A DNA stretch of 64,000 bases from Salipiger bermudensis (GTDB taxonomy: Bacteria > Pseudomonadota > Alphaproteobacteria > Rhodobacterales > Rhodobacteraceae), in NCBI RefSeq assembly GCF_019801965.1, contig NZ_JAHVIA010000005.1:62001-126000 (forward strand), read 5' to 3'. This document shows, one piece after another, positions 17,097 to 27,530 of the stretch (positions within the stretch are counted from its first letter, which is position 1; each line of letters starts with the position of its first letter). Under the pieces are notes generated by a model, which worked only from the letters and a program-made list of their open reading frames with translations, was not told where the DNA came from and made no database searches. The translations under genes and the position numbers were made by a program.

Positions 17097-17872
17097 GCAG
17101 TTTCCTGCCTCTTGTTGTAGCTGTGTATGACGGTCAGACCATGCATGGTGAGTTCATCCACCCACTCGTCGAACAGGTCCTCGGATTGCTGGAAAAGAGG
17201 CGCCAGCCCGCCTGTTGAGATGACCCGCATCGGCCGATCGCGTTCGGCCTTGATGCGGTCGCAAATTTCACGGACGAGGCCGACATAGCCCCAGAACACG
17301 CCGGATTGCATGCAGGCCACGGTGTTGGTCCCGACCACACGCTGCGGCTTGGTGATGTCTACATGCGGCAGCGCCGCGGCGGCCTGGTGCAGCGCCTCGA
17401 GGCTGAGGTTCACGCCCGGCGCGATCACGCCGCCGACGTAGGCCCCGTCGCGCGCCACCACGTCGAAGGTGGTGGCGGTGCCGAAATCGACCACGATCAG
17501 GTCGCCACCATAGAGATCGTATCCCGCCACCGTGTTTACAAGACGGTCGGGCCCGACGGCGGTGCCGGCATCGACGCGCACGTCGACCGGCAGCCGGCAA
17601 TCGGGCTTGCCGACCACGTAAGGGCGGGTGTTGAAATAGCGATCTGCCAGGACGCGCAGGTTGAACACCACCCGCGGCACCGTCGACGAGATGATCATGT
17701 CGGTGATGTCGGCCTCGATGCCCTGGAATTCCATCAGGGTCGAGAGCCAGACGTAATACTGGTCGGCGGTGCGCTGATGCTCGGTCGAGGTCCGCCAGGT
17801 GGCGAGGAAGCGCTCTCCGTCCCAGATCGAGAAGACGGTGTTGGTGTTGCCGCAGTCGATGGCCAGAAGCAT
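17093..17872 (-). CDS. coaX: Type III pantothenate kinase
   Basis: A 259-residue kinase for the first step of coenzyme A synthesis (pantothenate to 4'-phosphopantothenate). ASKHA-fold motifs are intact: DCGNTNTVFS at residues 6-15, the pantothenate-binding AGTAVGPDRLVN, and VVDFGTATTFDVV. Type III enzymes need a monovalent cation and are not feedback-inhibited by CoA; that is family knowledge. It is 14 bp after birA and overlaps rnj by 4 bp. Confidence 0.95.
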   Translation of the reverse strand: MLLAIDCGNTNTVFSIWDGERFLATWRTSTEHQRTADQYYVWLSTLMEFQGIEADITDMIISSTVPRVVFNLRVLADRYFNTRPYVVGKPDCRLPVDVRVDAGTAVGPDRLVNTVAGYDLYGGDLIVVDFGTATTFDVVARDGAYVGGVIAPGVNLSLEALHQAAAALPHVDITKPQRVVGTNTVACMQSGVFWGYVGLVREICDRIKAERDRPMRVISTGGLAPLFQQSEDLFDEWVDELTMHGLTVIHSYNKRQETA

Positions 17873-17886
17873 CCAGGCCTCCTCCC

Positions 17887-18633
17887 TCAGAAAAACACGT
17901 CTGCCGCGGCGATCGCCTGACGCCCGGCGCTGGTCTTCAACACCAGATTGCCGGCAAGGTCCACGGTCTCGAAGGTGCCGGTGATCTCGGCGGTGCCTGT
18001 GCGCGCGGTGATCACCTCGCCGAGCCGCGCCGCGCGGGCCAGCCAGGCCTCGCGCAGCGGCGCAAACCCATAGGTCACGAAGCGCGCCTCGTGCTCGGCA
18101 TAGGCGCTGGCCAGCAGTTCGAGAAACGCATCCGGCGCCACCTGCACCCCGGTCTCCGACAAGAGCGACACCGGACGCAGCGCGCCGGGCTCGACCTCCT
18201 CCGCGCCGGGGGCGGACACCAGGTTGACCCCGATGCCGATCGCCAGATGCGCCACGCCGCGGCGCTGGCCGAGGCTCTCGAGCAGGATGCCCGCCACCTT
18301 GCCGCCGTTCAGAAGCACGTCATTCGGCCATTTCAGCGCCAGCCCATCGACCCGCCCGGTGGCGGCGACGAAGGCGTCGAACAGCGCCAGAGAGGCCACG
18401 AAGCTGCGCAGCGCCACCACCTGCGGCGCCTCGCGCGGCATGGTCAGCAGCGTCGCCGCGAAATTGCCCTCGGGGTTGGCCCAGGCCCTGCCCCGTCGCC
18501 CACGCCCGGCACTCTGGCGCAGGGCGCAGATCCATTCCGGCCCCGGCAACGATCCCGCCAGCCGCGCGGCTTCGGCGTTGGTGCTGTCGATCTCCGCCAG
18601 CACCCGGCGGCCATATCCCGCGGGCCAGCTCAC
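17887..18633 (-). CDS. birA: Biotin-[acetyl-CoA-carboxylase] ligase
   Basis: A 248-residue mono-functional biotin protein ligase. The biotinyl-AMP loop GRGRRGRAW lies at residues 43-51, and LKWPNDVLLNGGKVAGIL follows. The N-terminal DNA-binding domain of E. coli BirA is absent, so it is an enzyme only. It must biotinylate carboxylases including the MccA subunit encoded at 41574-43520. The start lies 17 bp after an interspersed repeat (18651-18683) and 71 bp after the nuo terminator, so it needs its own promoter or read-through. Confidence 0.93.
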   Translation of the reverse strand: MSWPAGYGRRVLAEIDSTNAEAARLAGSLPGPEWICALRQSAGRGRRGRAWANPEGNFAATLLTMPREAPQVVALRSFVASLALFDAFVAATGRVDGLALKWPNDVLLNGGKVAGILLESLGQRRGVAHLAIGIGVNLVSAPGAEEVEPGALRPVSLLSETGVQVAPDAFLELLASAYAEHEARFVTYGFAPLREAWLARAARLGEVITARTGTAEITGTFETVDLAGNLVLKTSAGRQAIAAADVFF

Positions 18634-18650
18634 GCCCGCGCCCTCTTGTG

Positions 18651-18683
18651 TTTCTTCTGGCTCAAAATATCCCCGCCGGAGGC
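18651..18683 (+). repeat. Interspersed repeat, copy A
   Basis: TTTCTTCTGGCTC, then AAAATATCCCCGCCGGAGGC. It belongs to a family with copies at 43545, 49751, 59182 (inverted) and 59242. It ends in a GCC-GGA-GGC mini-hairpin. Here it sits between the nuo terminator and birA. Confidence 0.75.
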
Positions 18684-18704
18684 AAACCCGCCGAAGGCGG
18701 CACC

Positions 18705-18731
18705 AAAAAAGCGACGCGCCAATGGCGCGTC
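18705..18731 (-). terminator. Intrinsic terminator of the nuo operon
   Basis: GACGCGCC (18713-18720), loop AAT, GGCGCGTC (18724-18731): perfect 8-bp stem. On the minus strand it is followed two bases later by TTTTTT (18710-18705). It begins 28 bp after the nuoN stop, so the long nuo transcript ends before birA. Confidence 0.85.
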
Positions 18732-18759
18732 ACCGTTTGCAGGCATCTGGCGCAGCGGC

Positions 18760-20202
18760 TCAGTTGACAAGCGTTGCCGCCGCCGCCGCCGCGGCGCCCT
18801 CGACGCCGAAGAGGTTGACCACCCCGGCCACCATCAGGAAGGCCGAGACCATCAGGAAGCCCCAGAGCACCGGCGAGCCGCCGGTATCGAGCGCGTCCTC
18901 GCGATCCTCGCCAAAATACATGAAGTAGACGATGCGCAGGTAGTAGAAGGCGCTGATCACCGAGGCGATCACGCCGGCTACCGCCAGCCAGGCCAGCCCG
19001 CCGCCATAGGCGGCCTGCAGCACGTAAAACTTGCCGAAGAAGCCGACCAGCGGCGGCACGCCGGCGAGGCTGAAGAGCAGCACCAGCATCGCCAGCGCCT
19101 TGCCCGGCTCGCGCTTGGAATACATCCCCAGCGCGCCGATGTCGGTCACCGGCTGGCCGTCGCGGCTCAGCGACAGGATGAAGGCGAAGGTGCCGACATT
19201 CATCGTGACGTAGATCGCCATGTAGACCAGCATCGCCTGCACACCAAACTCGGTGCCCGCCGCGAGGCCCATCAGCGCGAAGCCCATATGGGTGATCGAG
19301 GAATAGGCCATCAGGCGCTTGATGTTGCGCTGGCCGATCGCGGCGATGCCGCCGAGGAACATCGACAACAGCGACAGCAGCGCCACGACCTGGCTCCAGT
19401 CGGCGATGGCGCCGCCGAAGGCGTCGAAGAGCAGCCGGGCAAAGAGGCCCATGGCGGCGACCTTCGGCGCGGTGGCGAAGAACGCGGTGACCGGGGTCGG
19501 CGAGCCCTCGTAGACGTCAGGCGTCCACATGTGGAAGGGCACCGCCGAGACCTTGAAGGCGAGGCCGGAGACCATCAGCACCAGGCCGATGAGCAGCCCC
19601 AGCGACATGTGGCCCTCGGTGGCCGCGGCGATCACGCCCGAGAACAGCGTGGTACCGGCGAAGCCGTAGACCAGCGAGGCGCCGTAGAGCAGCAGGCCCG
19701 AGCTCAGCGCACCGAGCACGAAGTATTTCAGGCCGGCCTCGGTCGAACGCTCGCTGTCGCGGCGCAGCGAGGCCACGACGTAGAGCGCCAGCGATTGCAG
19801 CTCGAGCCCCATGTAGAGCGTCATCAGGTCTCCGGCGGAGACCATGACCATCATGCCCACGACCGAGAGCAGCACCAGCACCGGGTATTCGAAGCGCAGC
19901 AGCCCGTGGCGCGACATGTAGCCCTCGGACATCAGCAGCACCGCCGCCGCCGAGAGCAGGATCGCCACCTTGGCGAAGCGCGAGAAGGCATCGTCGATGA
20001 ACATGCCCCAGAACGCCGTCTGGTCCTGCCCGCCGGTGGTGCCGATCCAGAGCGCCATGACCAGCATCACCGCGGCGCTGGCCCAGACCAGCACCGGGGC
20101 GAGCTTGTCCTTGCCGGTATAGACCGCGCCGATCAGCGCCAGCATGGCAAAGACCGCCAGAACGATCTCCGGGAGGATGATGTTGAGATCAGCCGAGATC
20201 AT
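18760..20202 (-). CDS. nuoN: NADH-quinone oxidoreductase subunit N
   Basis: A 480-residue antiporter-like membrane subunit of complex I with about 14 membrane segments. Seen: the conserved [20 protein letters not shown] stretch and [18 protein letters not shown], both typical of NuoN. It forms one of the proton channels in the membrane arm. Last gene of the operon, 11 bp after nuoM, followed by the terminator at 18705-18731. Normal length. Confidence 0.96.
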   Translation of the reverse strand: MISADLNIILPEIVLAVFAMLALIGAVYTGKDKLAPVLVWASAAVMLVMALWIGTTGGQDQTAFWGMFIDDAFSRFAKVAILLSAAAVLLMSEGYMSRHGLLRFEYPVLVLLSVVGMMVMVSAGDLMTLYMGLELQSLALYVVASLRRDSERSTEAGLKYFVLGALSSGLLLYGASLVYGFAGTTLFSGVIAAATEGHMSLGLLIGLVLMVSGLAFKVSAVPFHMWTPDVYEGSPTPVTAFFATAPKVAAMGLFARLLFDAFGGAIADWSQVVALLSLLSMFLGGIAAIGQRNIKRLMAYSSITHMGFALMGLAAGTEFGVQAMLVYMAIYVTMNVGTFAFILSLSRDGQPVTDIGALGMYSKREPGKALAMLVLLFSLAGVPPLVGFFGKFYVLQAAYGGGLAWLAVAGVIASVISAFYYLRIVYFMYFGEDREDALDTGGSPVLWGFLMVSAFLMVAGVVNLFGVEGAAAAAAATLVN

Positions 20203-20213
20203 GCCCCGCCCCC

Positions 20214-21764
20214 TTAGTGGTTCGCTTCGGCCACGGTCGGTCCGCCGAGATCGGCGGCCGCGACGGCCGTGTCATAATTGCCCACGAGCGCCTCGACCGA
20301 GGGCCCGATGATGTCCAGCGCCGCCGCCGGGTAGACCCCGAGCCAGAGCGTCATGACCACCAGCGGCGCGAAGATCCACTTCTCGCGCGCGGTCATGTCC
20401 TGGATGGTGCGCAGGCTCTCCTTGATCAGGTCGCCCAGCACCACGCGGCGGTAGAGCCAGAGCGCGTAGGCGGCGGAGAAGATCACCCCGGTGGCGGCCA
20501 CGGCGGCGACCCAGGTGTTGACCTGGAAGATCCCCATCAGCGTCAGGAATTCGCCGACGAAGCCCGAGGTGCCCGGCAGGCCGACATTGGCCATGGTGAA
20601 GAGCATGAAGATCAGCGCGTAGGCCGGCATCCGGTTCACGAGGCCGCCATAGGCGTCGATCTCGCGGGTGTGCATCCGGTCGTAGATCACGCCGACGCAG
20701 AGGAAGAGCGCGCCGGAGATGAAGCCGTGGCTCAGCATCTGGAAGATGGCGCCGTCGATCCCCTGCTGGTTGGCGGCGAAGATGCCCATGGTCACGTAGC
20801 CCATGTGGGCCACCGACGAATAGGCGATGAGCTTCTTCATGTCCTCCTGCACCAGCGCCACCAGCGAGGTGTAGACGATGGCGATGGCCGACATCCAGAA
20901 CACCAGCGGCGCCATCACCTCGGAGCCCACCGGGAACATCGGCAGGGAGAAGCGCAGGAAGCCGTAGCCGCCCATCTTCAGCAGGATCGCCGCCAGCACG
21001 ACGGAGCCCGCCGTGGGCGCCTGAACGTGCGCGTCGGGCAGCCAGGTATGCACCGGCCACATCGGCATCTTGACCGCGAAGCTTGCGAAGAAGGCCAGCC
21101 AGAGCATGGTCTGCAGGCCGCCGACAATGTGGATGCCCAGAACCTCGAAATCGGCGAAGGCGAACTCGTGCGCCAGCAGCGTCGGGATGTCGGTGGTGCC
21201 GGCATCGGCATACATCGCCACCATCGCCACCAGCATCAGCACCGAGCCGAGGAAGGTGTAGAGGAAGAACTTGAAGCTGGCATAGATGCGGTTCTTGCCG
21301 CCCCAGATGCCGATGATCAGGAACATCGGGATCAGCCCTGCCTCGAAGAACAGGTAGAACAGCACCAGGTCGAGCGCCATGAACACGCCGAGCATCAGGG
21401 TCTCGAGCAGCAGGAAGGCGATCATGTATTCCTTCACCCGCAGCTTGACGTCCCAGCTGGCGAGGATGGTCAGCGGCATCATGAAGGTGGTGAGCATGAC
21501 GAACAGCACCGAGATGCCATCGACGCCCATCTTGTAGTTCATCCCCATGATCCAGCTGCCCTCTTCGACCATCTGGAAGCCGGTGTCGGAGGCGTCGAAC
21601 TGGAACAGGATGAACAGCGAGATCACGAAGGTCGCCGAGGTGGCGATCATCGCCAGCCACTTGGCGTTGCGGTCGGCGGCCGCATCCCCGCCGCGCAGGA
21701 ACAGCGCCAAGATCAGCGCCGCAAGCGCCGGCAGGAAGGTGACGATGGACAGCAGGTTATCCAT
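20214..21764 (-). CDS. nuoM: NADH-quinone oxidoreductase subunit M
   Basis: A 516-residue antiporter-like proton-channel subunit. The lysine/histidine channel motifs [20 protein letters not shown] and [19 protein letters not shown] are present. The start is the ATG at 21764, which shares a base with the TAA of nuoL (TAATG), so translation is coupled; a longer frame reads back into nuoL. Length is typical of the family. Confidence 0.96.
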   Translation of the reverse strand: MDNLLSIVTFLPALAALILALFLRGGDAAADRNAKWLAMIATSATFVISLFILFQFDASDTGFQMVEEGSWIMGMNYKMGVDGISVLFVMLTTFMMPLTILASWDVKLRVKEYMIAFLLLETLMLGVFMALDLVLFYLFFEAGLIPMFLIIGIWGGKNRIYASFKFFLYTFLGSVLMLVAMVAMYADAGTTDIPTLLAHEFAFADFEVLGIHIVGGLQTMLWLAFFASFAVKMPMWPVHTWLPDAHVQAPTAGSVVLAAILLKMGGYGFLRFSLPMFPVGSEVMAPLVFWMSAIAIVYTSLVALVQEDMKKLIAYSSVAHMGYVTMGIFAANQQGIDGAIFQMLSHGFISGALFLCVGVIYDRMHTREIDAYGGLVNRMPAYALIFMLFTMANVGLPGTSGFVGEFLTLMGIFQVNTWVAAVAATGVIFSAAYALWLYRRVVLGDLIKESLRTIQDMTAREKWIFAPLVVMTLWLGVYPAAALDIIGPSVEALVGNYDTAVAAADLGGPTVAEANH

Positions 21765-23953
21765 TAGTGGGCCCCTCCGAGGATCGACATCCATGTCACC
21801 AGGATCGCGATCCCGATCACCATGGCGAAGGCGTAGGTGAAGATGTAGCCGGACTGCGCGCGTCCCGCGAGCTTGGTCAGGAAGGGGATGATCCCCATGG
21901 CGACGCCGTTGATGGTGCCGTCGATGACGTTGCCGTCACCGCGCTTCCAGAAGATCCGGCCCACCGCCTTGGCGGGGCGGACGAAGAGGAAATCGTAGGC
22001 TTCGTCGAAATACCACTTGTTGAGCAGGAAGAGATACAGCGGGCGCTGGTTCTCGGCGAGCTTGCGCGGCAGGGTCGGGTTCACGATGTAGAACCAGTAG
22101 GCGACCACGAAGCCCAGCACCATCGCGATGAAGGGCGAGAGCTTGACCCAGACCGGCGCGTGGTGCGCGTCGTCCATCACGGTGTTGTCGGGCGCCATGT
22201 AGATCGCGCCATACTCGAGCCCGGTGGTGGCATGGGCGGCTGCGCCCTCCTCGCCATGCGCCTCGTCCGCGGCGGCGGTCTCTTCGCCGGCTGTGGCTTC
22301 GGCCGTGGCGTCTGCGGTCTGCGTGTCCTCGCCGTGAGCCTCATCGGCCGCGGGCGCGGCCTCCTCGGCATGGCCGGCCTCGGCGGTTTCGGTGCCATGG
22401 CCGCCCTCGGAGGCCTCGGCGTGATGCGCGGGCATTCCGAAGAAGCCCAGCACCTTGTCGTGGTCGCCGAAGAAGGACTTGTAGAACACCATGCCCGAGA
22501 ACACCGCGCCGATGGCGAGAACGCCGAGCGGGATCAGCATGACCTTGGGGCTCTCATGGGCGTGTTCGTGCGTGTGCTTGTCGCCCCGTGCCTTGCCGAA
22601 GAAGGTCAGGAAGATCAGGCGCCAGCTGTAGAAGCTGGTGAACAGCGCCGCAATGACCAGCATCCAGAAGGCGTAGCCCCCTGCCGTGCCGGCCCAGGCG
22701 CTTTCGATGATCGCGTCCTTGGAGACGAAGCCCGCGAAGCCGAACCAGCCGGTCAGCGGGATGCCGACGCCGGTGATTGCAAGCGTGCCGATCATCATCG
22801 CCCAGAAGGTCATCGGGATCTTGTTCTTCAGCGCGCCGTAATTGCGCATGTCCTGCTCGTGATGCATCGCGTGGATCACCGAGCCCGCGCCGAGGAACAG
22901 CATCGCCTTGAAGAAGGCGTGGGTCAGCAGGTGGAACATCGCCACCGAGTAGACGCCGACGCCGGCGGCCACGAACATGTAGCCGAGCTGCGAACAGGTC
23001 GAGTAGGCGATGACGCGCTTGATGTCGTTCTGCACCAGGCCGACGGTGGCCGCGAAGAACGCCGTGGTGGCGCCGAGGAAGGTGATGAAGGCGGTGGCCT
23101 GCGGCGCGAATTCCATCAGCGGCGACATGCGGCAGACCAGGAAGACACCCGCGGTCACCATGGTGGCGGCGTGGATCAGCGCCGAGACCGGGGTCGGGCC
23201 TTCCATCGCGTCGGGCAGCCAGGTGTGCAGCAGCAGCTGCGCCGACTTGCCCATCGCGCCGATGAACAGCAGGAAGGCGATCAGGTTGGCGGCGTTCCAC
23301 TCGCGCCACAGGAAGTGCAGCTGGGTCTCGGCGATCCGCGGCACCTCGTTGAAGATGACGTCGAACTGGATGCTGTCGGTCAGGTAGAACAGCCCGAAGA
23401 TCCCCAGCGCAAAGCCGAAATCGCCGACCCGGTTGACCACGAAGGCCTTCATCGCGGCGGCGTTGGCCGAGGGTTTCTTGTAGTAGAAGCCGATCAGCAG
23501 GTAGGAGGCGAGACCCACGCCCTCCCAGCCGAAGAACATCTGCACGAGGTTGTCGGCGGTCACCAGCGACAGCATCGCGAAGGTGAAGAGCGAGAGATAG
23601 GCGAAGAAGCGCGCCTTGTAGGGGGTGTGCTCGAACTGCGGATCATGCGCCATGTAGCCGAAGCTGTAGAGGTGCACGAGCGCCGAGACCGTGGTCACCA
23701 CGATGAGCATGATCGCGGTGAGGCGGTCGACGCGGATCGCCCACTCGGTCGAGAGCGTGCCGCTCTCGATGAAGCGGAACAGCGACACCGTGTGCGCCTC
23801 GCCCAGCGTCAGGAACACGATCCACGACAGCAGGCAGGCCAGGAACAGCAGGCCGGTGGTGGTCCACATCGCGGCGGTCTCGCCGATGATCTTCCAGCCG
23901 AAGCCACCGATGATGGCGCCCACGAGCGGCGCGAAGAGGATGATCGTCTCCAT
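21764..23953 (-). CDS. nuoL: NADH-quinone oxidoreductase subunit L, with an acidic His/Ala-rich insert
   Basis: A 729-residue subunit at the distal end of the membrane arm, against about 613 residues in E. coli. The antiporter core is intact ([39 protein letters not shown]) and the C-terminal lateral helix region is present. Between about residues 509 and 577 is a low-complexity stretch of Ala, Glu, His and Thr (for example [17 protein letters not shown]), in the loop before the last helices. Enlarged NuoL is known from Rhodobacteraceae, but the composition here is notable. Starts 6 bp after the nuoK stop. Confidence 0.95.
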   Translation of the reverse strand: METIILFAPLVGAIIGGFGWKIIGETAAMWTTTGLLFLACLLSWIVFLTLGEAHTVSLFRFIESGTLSTEWAIRVDRLTAIMLIVVTTVSALVHLYSFGYMAHDPQFEHTPYKARFFAYLSLFTFAMLSLVTADNLVQMFFGWEGVGLASYLLIGFYYKKPSANAAAMKAFVVNRVGDFGFALGIFGLFYLTDSIQFDVIFNEVPRIAETQLHFLWREWNAANLIAFLLFIGAMGKSAQLLLHTWLPDAMEGPTPVSALIHAATMVTAGVFLVCRMSPLMEFAPQATAFITFLGATTAFFAATVGLVQNDIKRVIAYSTCSQLGYMFVAAGVGVYSVAMFHLLTHAFFKAMLFLGAGSVIHAMHHEQDMRNYGALKNKIPMTFWAMMIGTLAITGVGIPLTGWFGFAGFVSKDAIIESAWAGTAGGYAFWMLVIAALFTSFYSWRLIFLTFFGKARGDKHTHEHAHESPKVMLIPLGVLAIGAVFSGMVFYKSFFGDHDKVLGFFGMPAHHAEASEGGHGTETAEAGHAEEAAPAADEAHGEDTQTADATAEATAGEETAAADEAHGEEGAAAHATTGLEYGAIYMAPDNTVMDDAHHAPVWVKLSPFIAMVLGFVVAYWFYIVNPTLPRKLAENQRPLYLFLLNKWYFDEAYDFLFVRPAKAVGRIFWKRGDGNVIDGTINGVAMGIIPFLTKLAGRAQSGYIFTYAFAMVIGIAILVTWMSILGGAH

Positions 23954-23959
23954 CTCGCT

Positions 23960-24265
23960 TTAGCCTTTCATCACGTTGACGTCTTCCACGGCGATCGAGC
24001 CGCGGTTGCGGAAGAAGCAGACGAGGATCGCGAGGCCGATGGCCGCCTCGGCGGCGGCCACGGTGAGCACGAAGAGCGTGAAGACCTGCCCCGCGAGATC
24101 GCCCAGATGCGCCGAGAAGGCGACGAAGTTGATGTTCACCGAAAGCAGGATCAGCTCGATGCTCATCAGCAGGATGATGACGTTCTTACGGTTCAGGAAG
24201 ATCCCGAAGATGCCGGTGACGAACAGCACCGCTGCCACCGTGAGGTAATGCTCGACTCCGATCAT
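23960..24265 (-). CDS. nuoK: NADH-quinone oxidoreductase subunit K
   Basis: A 101-residue subunit with three membrane helices. The conserved glutamates lie in [17 protein letters not shown] and [14 protein letters not shown]. The start [10 protein letters not shown] at 24265 overlaps the stop of the small ORF at 24262-24363 (ATGA). Standard length. Confidence 0.96.
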   Translation of the reverse strand: MIGVEHYLTVAAVLFVTGIFGIFLNRKNVIILLMSIELILLSVNINFVAFSAHLGDLAGQVFTLFVLTVAAAEAAIGLAILVCFFRNRGSIAVEDVNVMKG

Positions 24266-24363
24266 GTGCGCTCTCCCTTGCCGCGCCGCGACTGGCGCAC
24301 CCCGAGGACGACGGGAACGAAGATCCCCGCAAAAAAGATGGCTATCCAACTGGCTATGCTCAT
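24262..24363 (-). CDS. Small membrane peptide (33 residues) coupled to nuoK
   Basis: A short ORF in the nuoJ-nuoK gap, starting [17 protein letters not shown] and continuing [16 protein letters not shown]. It has one hydrophobic helix (about residues 4-21) and a basic tail, so the tail should face the cytoplasm. AGAGGGA precedes the ATG by 4 nt, and its TGA overlaps the ATG of nuoK exactly as the other couplings in this operon. Composition, site and coupling support a real gene; sequence conservation in relatives would be decisive. Function unknown: possible small subunit or assembly factor of complex I. Confidence 0.6.
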   Translation of the reverse strand: MSIASWIAIFFAGIFVPVVLGVRQSRRGKGERT

Positions 24364-24465
24364 CGCTGTCCCTCTTCCTGCTCCTCGCAGGGAGCATTTG
24401 TCTTGCTTCGGGCCCACGGGCCCCGGTTCTTGTCGCCCGCGCGCGGCGCGGGCCGGGCGGCGGCG

Positions 24466-25074
24466 TTAGAGCCCCTGCCCCGGTTTCACGTCCCGCAGCT
24501 CCATCGCCTTCTTCGGATCGCGGTACATCTGCGCCAGCACGTTCTGGCGCTTGACGTCCTGACGGTGGCGCAGGGTCAGCACGATGGCCCCGATCATCGC
24601 CACCAGCAGGATCAGGCCGGCGAGCTGGAACAGCAGGAAATAACGGTCATAGAGCAGCAGGCCGAGCGCCGCGGTGTTCTGGGTCTCGGAGGCCAGCGGC
24701 GTCGGCGCCGAGAGCTGCGAGGCGGCGATCTCGGAGGTTTCCCAGACGCCGAAGGCCATGCCCAGCTGCATCAGCAGGATCACCCCGATCAGCAGCGCCA
24801 GCGGCATGTATTTCGCCATCCCCGCCCGAAGCTCGGCGAAATCGACATCGAGCATCATCACAACGAAGAGGAACAGCACCGCCACCGCGCCGACATAGAC
24901 GATGACCAGCAGCATCGCCACGAATTCCGCCCCCAGGAGCACGAAGAGCCCAGCCGAGCTGAGGAAGGCCAGGATCAGCCAGAGCACCGAGTGCACCGGG
25001 TTGCGGCTGATCACGGTGAACAGCCCGCCGACGATGGTGCAGAGCGCGAACAGGTAGAAGGCGAACACGGTCAT
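24466..25074 (-). CDS. nuoJ: NADH-quinone oxidoreductase subunit J
   Basis: A 202-residue subunit with five membrane helices. [46 protein letters not shown], in parts, matches the family; the pi-bulge helix region is included. It overlaps the upstream CMD-like gene by 4 bp (ATGA, 25071-25074). About 100 bp of GC-rich non-coding DNA separate it from the small ORF before nuoK. Confidence 0.95.
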   Translation of the reverse strand: MTVFAFYLFALCTIVGGLFTVISRNPVHSVLWLILAFLSSAGLFVLLGAEFVAMLLVIVYVGAVAVLFLFVVMMLDVDFAELRAGMAKYMPLALLIGVILLMQLGMAFGVWETSEIAASQLSAPTPLASETQNTAALGLLLYDRYFLLFQLAGLILLVAMIGAIVLTLRHRQDVKRQNVLAQMYRDPKKAMELRDVKPGQGL

Positions 25075-25475
25075 TCTTCGTCATCCTTGTTGTCTTCCAT
25101 CACCTCGCGCGCAAGCTCCATGGCGCGGGTCATGGCGGGTATGCCGGCGAACATCGACATGTGGGCGATGGTCTCGGCGATCTCGTCCTTGGTGGCGCCG
25201 GCCTCGATCAGGTGGCGCACGGTCATCCTGAGCGGCGTATCGGCCTGCGCGCCCTGCATCGTCAAGCCCGCCAGCGTCAGGAGAAGGCGGGTTTTGCTGT
25301 CGAGCCCCTCCTTCGACATGCCGCGACCGAACCAGAACTCCATGAAATCCTTGGGCATGGTCGGCCAGAGCTTTTCGTACTCGCGGGGCGAGAAGCTTTC
25401 GAGCGCCGGGTTGAAGGCCTTCGCCATCTCCTGCGCCTGCTGCATCATCAGCTCGAACGGGGTCTTGTCGGTCAT
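25071..25475 (-). CDS. Carboxymuconolactone-decarboxylase-like protein inside the nuo operon
   Basis: A 134-residue CMD/AhpD-superfamily protein. The core [19 protein letters not shown] (about residues 58-76), [20 protein letters not shown] and the [11 protein letters not shown] end match decarboxylase gamma-subunit-like proteins; no CxxC is present. It is coupled to nuoJ by an ATGA overlap, so it is translated as part of the complex I operon, between nuoI and nuoJ. A role in complex I assembly or quinone/redox protection is possible but unproven. Confidence 0.88.
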   Translation of the reverse strand: MTDKTPFELMMQQAQEMAKAFNPALESFSPREYEKLWPTMPKDFMEFWFGRGMSKEGLDSKTRLLLTLAGLTMQGAQADTPLRMTVRHLIEAGATKDEIAETIAHMSMFAGIPAMTRAMELAREVMEDNKDDEE

Positions 25476-25577
25476 GCCGCGGCTCCTTGCTCATGGGCAG
25501 CGCCACGCCGCCGCGCGGGGCGGCAGCGGGGTCCGATAGGGGCGATGCGGGTGGCGGTCATGGCGATTTCTCTCGGC

Positions 25578-26075
<498 letters not shown>

Positions 26076-26080
26076 CTAGC

Positions 26081-27118
26081 TTAACCTCCCGTGGTCCAGC
26101 GGGCGAAGATGCCCCAGAACCAGCCGAACTTGGCGGCAAAGGACACGAAGACCACCCACACGAGGCTGAACGGAAGGAACACCTTCCAGCCGAGGCGCAT
26201 GAGCTGGTCGTAGCGATAGCGGGGCGTGATCGCCTTCACCATCGCGAAGATGAAGAAGAAGAAGGCCATCTTGCCGACCATCCACAGCGCGCCGTCGGGC
26301 AGGCCCGGGATCGGCGACAGCCAGCCGCCGAAGAACAGCAGCGAGGTCAGCGCGCACATCAGGAAGATGGCGATGTATTCACCGGCCATGAACAGCAGGA
26401 AGGGCGTGGCCGAGTATTCCACCTGATAGCCGGCGACCAGTTCCGATTCCGCTTCCGGCAGGTCGAAGGGCGGGCGGTTGGTCTCGGCCAACGCCGAGAT
26501 GAAGAACAGGAAGACCATCGGGAAATGCGGCAGCCAGTACCAGCCGAAGAAGCCCCAGCCGGTATCCTGTGCCTCGACGATGTGGCCGAAGTTCATCGAG
26601 CCGGTCGAGATGATCACGCCGATGATGATCAGGCCGATGGAGACCTCGTAGGAGATCATCTGCGCCGCGGAGCGCAGCGAGCCCAGGAACGGGTATTTCG
26701 AGTTCGACGCCCAGCCGCCCATGATCACGCCGTAGACCTCGAGCGAGGAGATCGCGAAGACGTAGAGGATGGCCACGTTGATGTCGGACAGCACCCAGCC
26801 GTCGGAGAACGGGATCACCGCCCAGGCGATCATCGACATGACGAAGGAAATCATCGGCGCAAGGATGAACACGGCCTTGTCGGAGCCGGCGGGGATCACC
26901 ACCTCCTTGACGACGTATTTCAGCGCGTCGGCCACCGATTGCAGGATCCCGAAGGTGCCCACCACGTTGGGCCCGCGCCGCATCTGGACCGCGGCCCAGA
27001 TCTTGCGGTCACCGTAGACCAGGAACAGCAGCGAGATCATCACGAAGCCGAGCACGGCCAGGCACTGGGCCAGGATGATCACGAAGGTTCCGATCGGGGT
27101 TGAGAAGAAGTCTGCCAT
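26081..27118 (-). CDS. nuoH: NADH-quinone oxidoreductase subunit H
   Basis: A 345-residue membrane subunit that with NuoB and NuoD forms the quinone chamber. Seen: the [20 protein letters not shown] loop and the acidic loop [21 protein letters not shown], both diagnostic. The start at 27118 ([10 protein letters not shown]) is preferred over a longer frame that reads into the neighbouring lipoprotein gene. Preceded by that lipoprotein gene with a 10-bp gap. Confidence 0.96.
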   Translation of the reverse strand: MADFFSTPIGTFVIILAQCLAVLGFVMISLLFLVYGDRKIWAAVQMRRGPNVVGTFGILQSVADALKYVVKEVVIPAGSDKAVFILAPMISFVMSMIAWAVIPFSDGWVLSDINVAILYVFAISSLEVYGVIMGGWASNSKYPFLGSLRSAAQMISYEVSIGLIIIGVIISTGSMNFGHIVEAQDTGWGFFGWYWLPHFPMVFLFFISALAETNRPPFDLPEAESELVAGYQVEYSATPFLLFMAGEYIAIFLMCALTSLLFFGGWLSPIPGLPDGALWMVGKMAFFFFIFAMVKAITPRYRYDQLMRLGWKVFLPFSLVWVVFVSFAAKFGWFWGIFARWTTGG

Positions 27119-27128
27119 CAAGTGTCCC

Positions 27129-27530
27129 TCACACCATCGGTATTTCGTTCTCGGCGCAGGCTGATGCGACGACTTCGGCATCGATCGTCTTCAGCCCCGC
27201 GGGCAACGCCGCCGAGATCGTGTAAACAGCATCTCCGCGCCAGAGGCCACCCTCTTGCGCGACATTCGTGCGCAGATGCCGCGCAAATCCGTAGCCGCGG
27301 ATCAGCGCATACTGCGCCGCAGCGCAACGGGCGTAATCCTCGACATCCGCCGCATCGCGGGCGCCGCGCATCTGCACGAAGAAATTCACCAGATCGCCAT
27401 CCAGCAGCCGCGTCTCAACCCCCTCGTAGACCGGCACGAACGGCGCGTCGGGCTCCGGCGCCGTCTCGGCGCAGGAGGCCAGCGCCGTCAGCGCGAGGCA
27501 GGAAAGGGAGAGGCGCGCCCGCATGGTCAT
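27129..27530 (-). CDS. Lipoprotein encoded between nuoG and nuoH
   Basis: A 133-residue protein with a signal peptide and lipobox ([11 protein letters not shown], Cys about residue 20), so it should be lipid-anchored in the envelope. The mature part has a conserved-looking [31 protein letters not shown] segment with a single further cysteine pair candidate. ATGA overlap with nuoG (27527-27530) couples it to the operon. No family recognised. A periplasmic lipoprotein coupled to a cytoplasmic complex I subunit is odd. Confidence 0.78.
   Translation of the reverse strand: MTMRARLSLSCLALTALASCAETAPEPDAPFVPVYEGVETRLLDGDLVNFFVQMRGARDAADVEDYARCAAAQYALIRGYGFARHLRTNVAQEGGLWRGDAVYTISAALPAGLKTIDAEVVASACAENEIPMV

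Noticed and set aside
25472-25561. A 29-codon ORF before the CMD-like gene of the nuo operon (start MTATRIAPIGPRCRPA), ending in an ATGA overlap
   Set aside because: Arg/Pro/Ala-rich, no hydrophobic segment, weak ribosome site; the overlap may be chance. Conservation in relatives would be needed.
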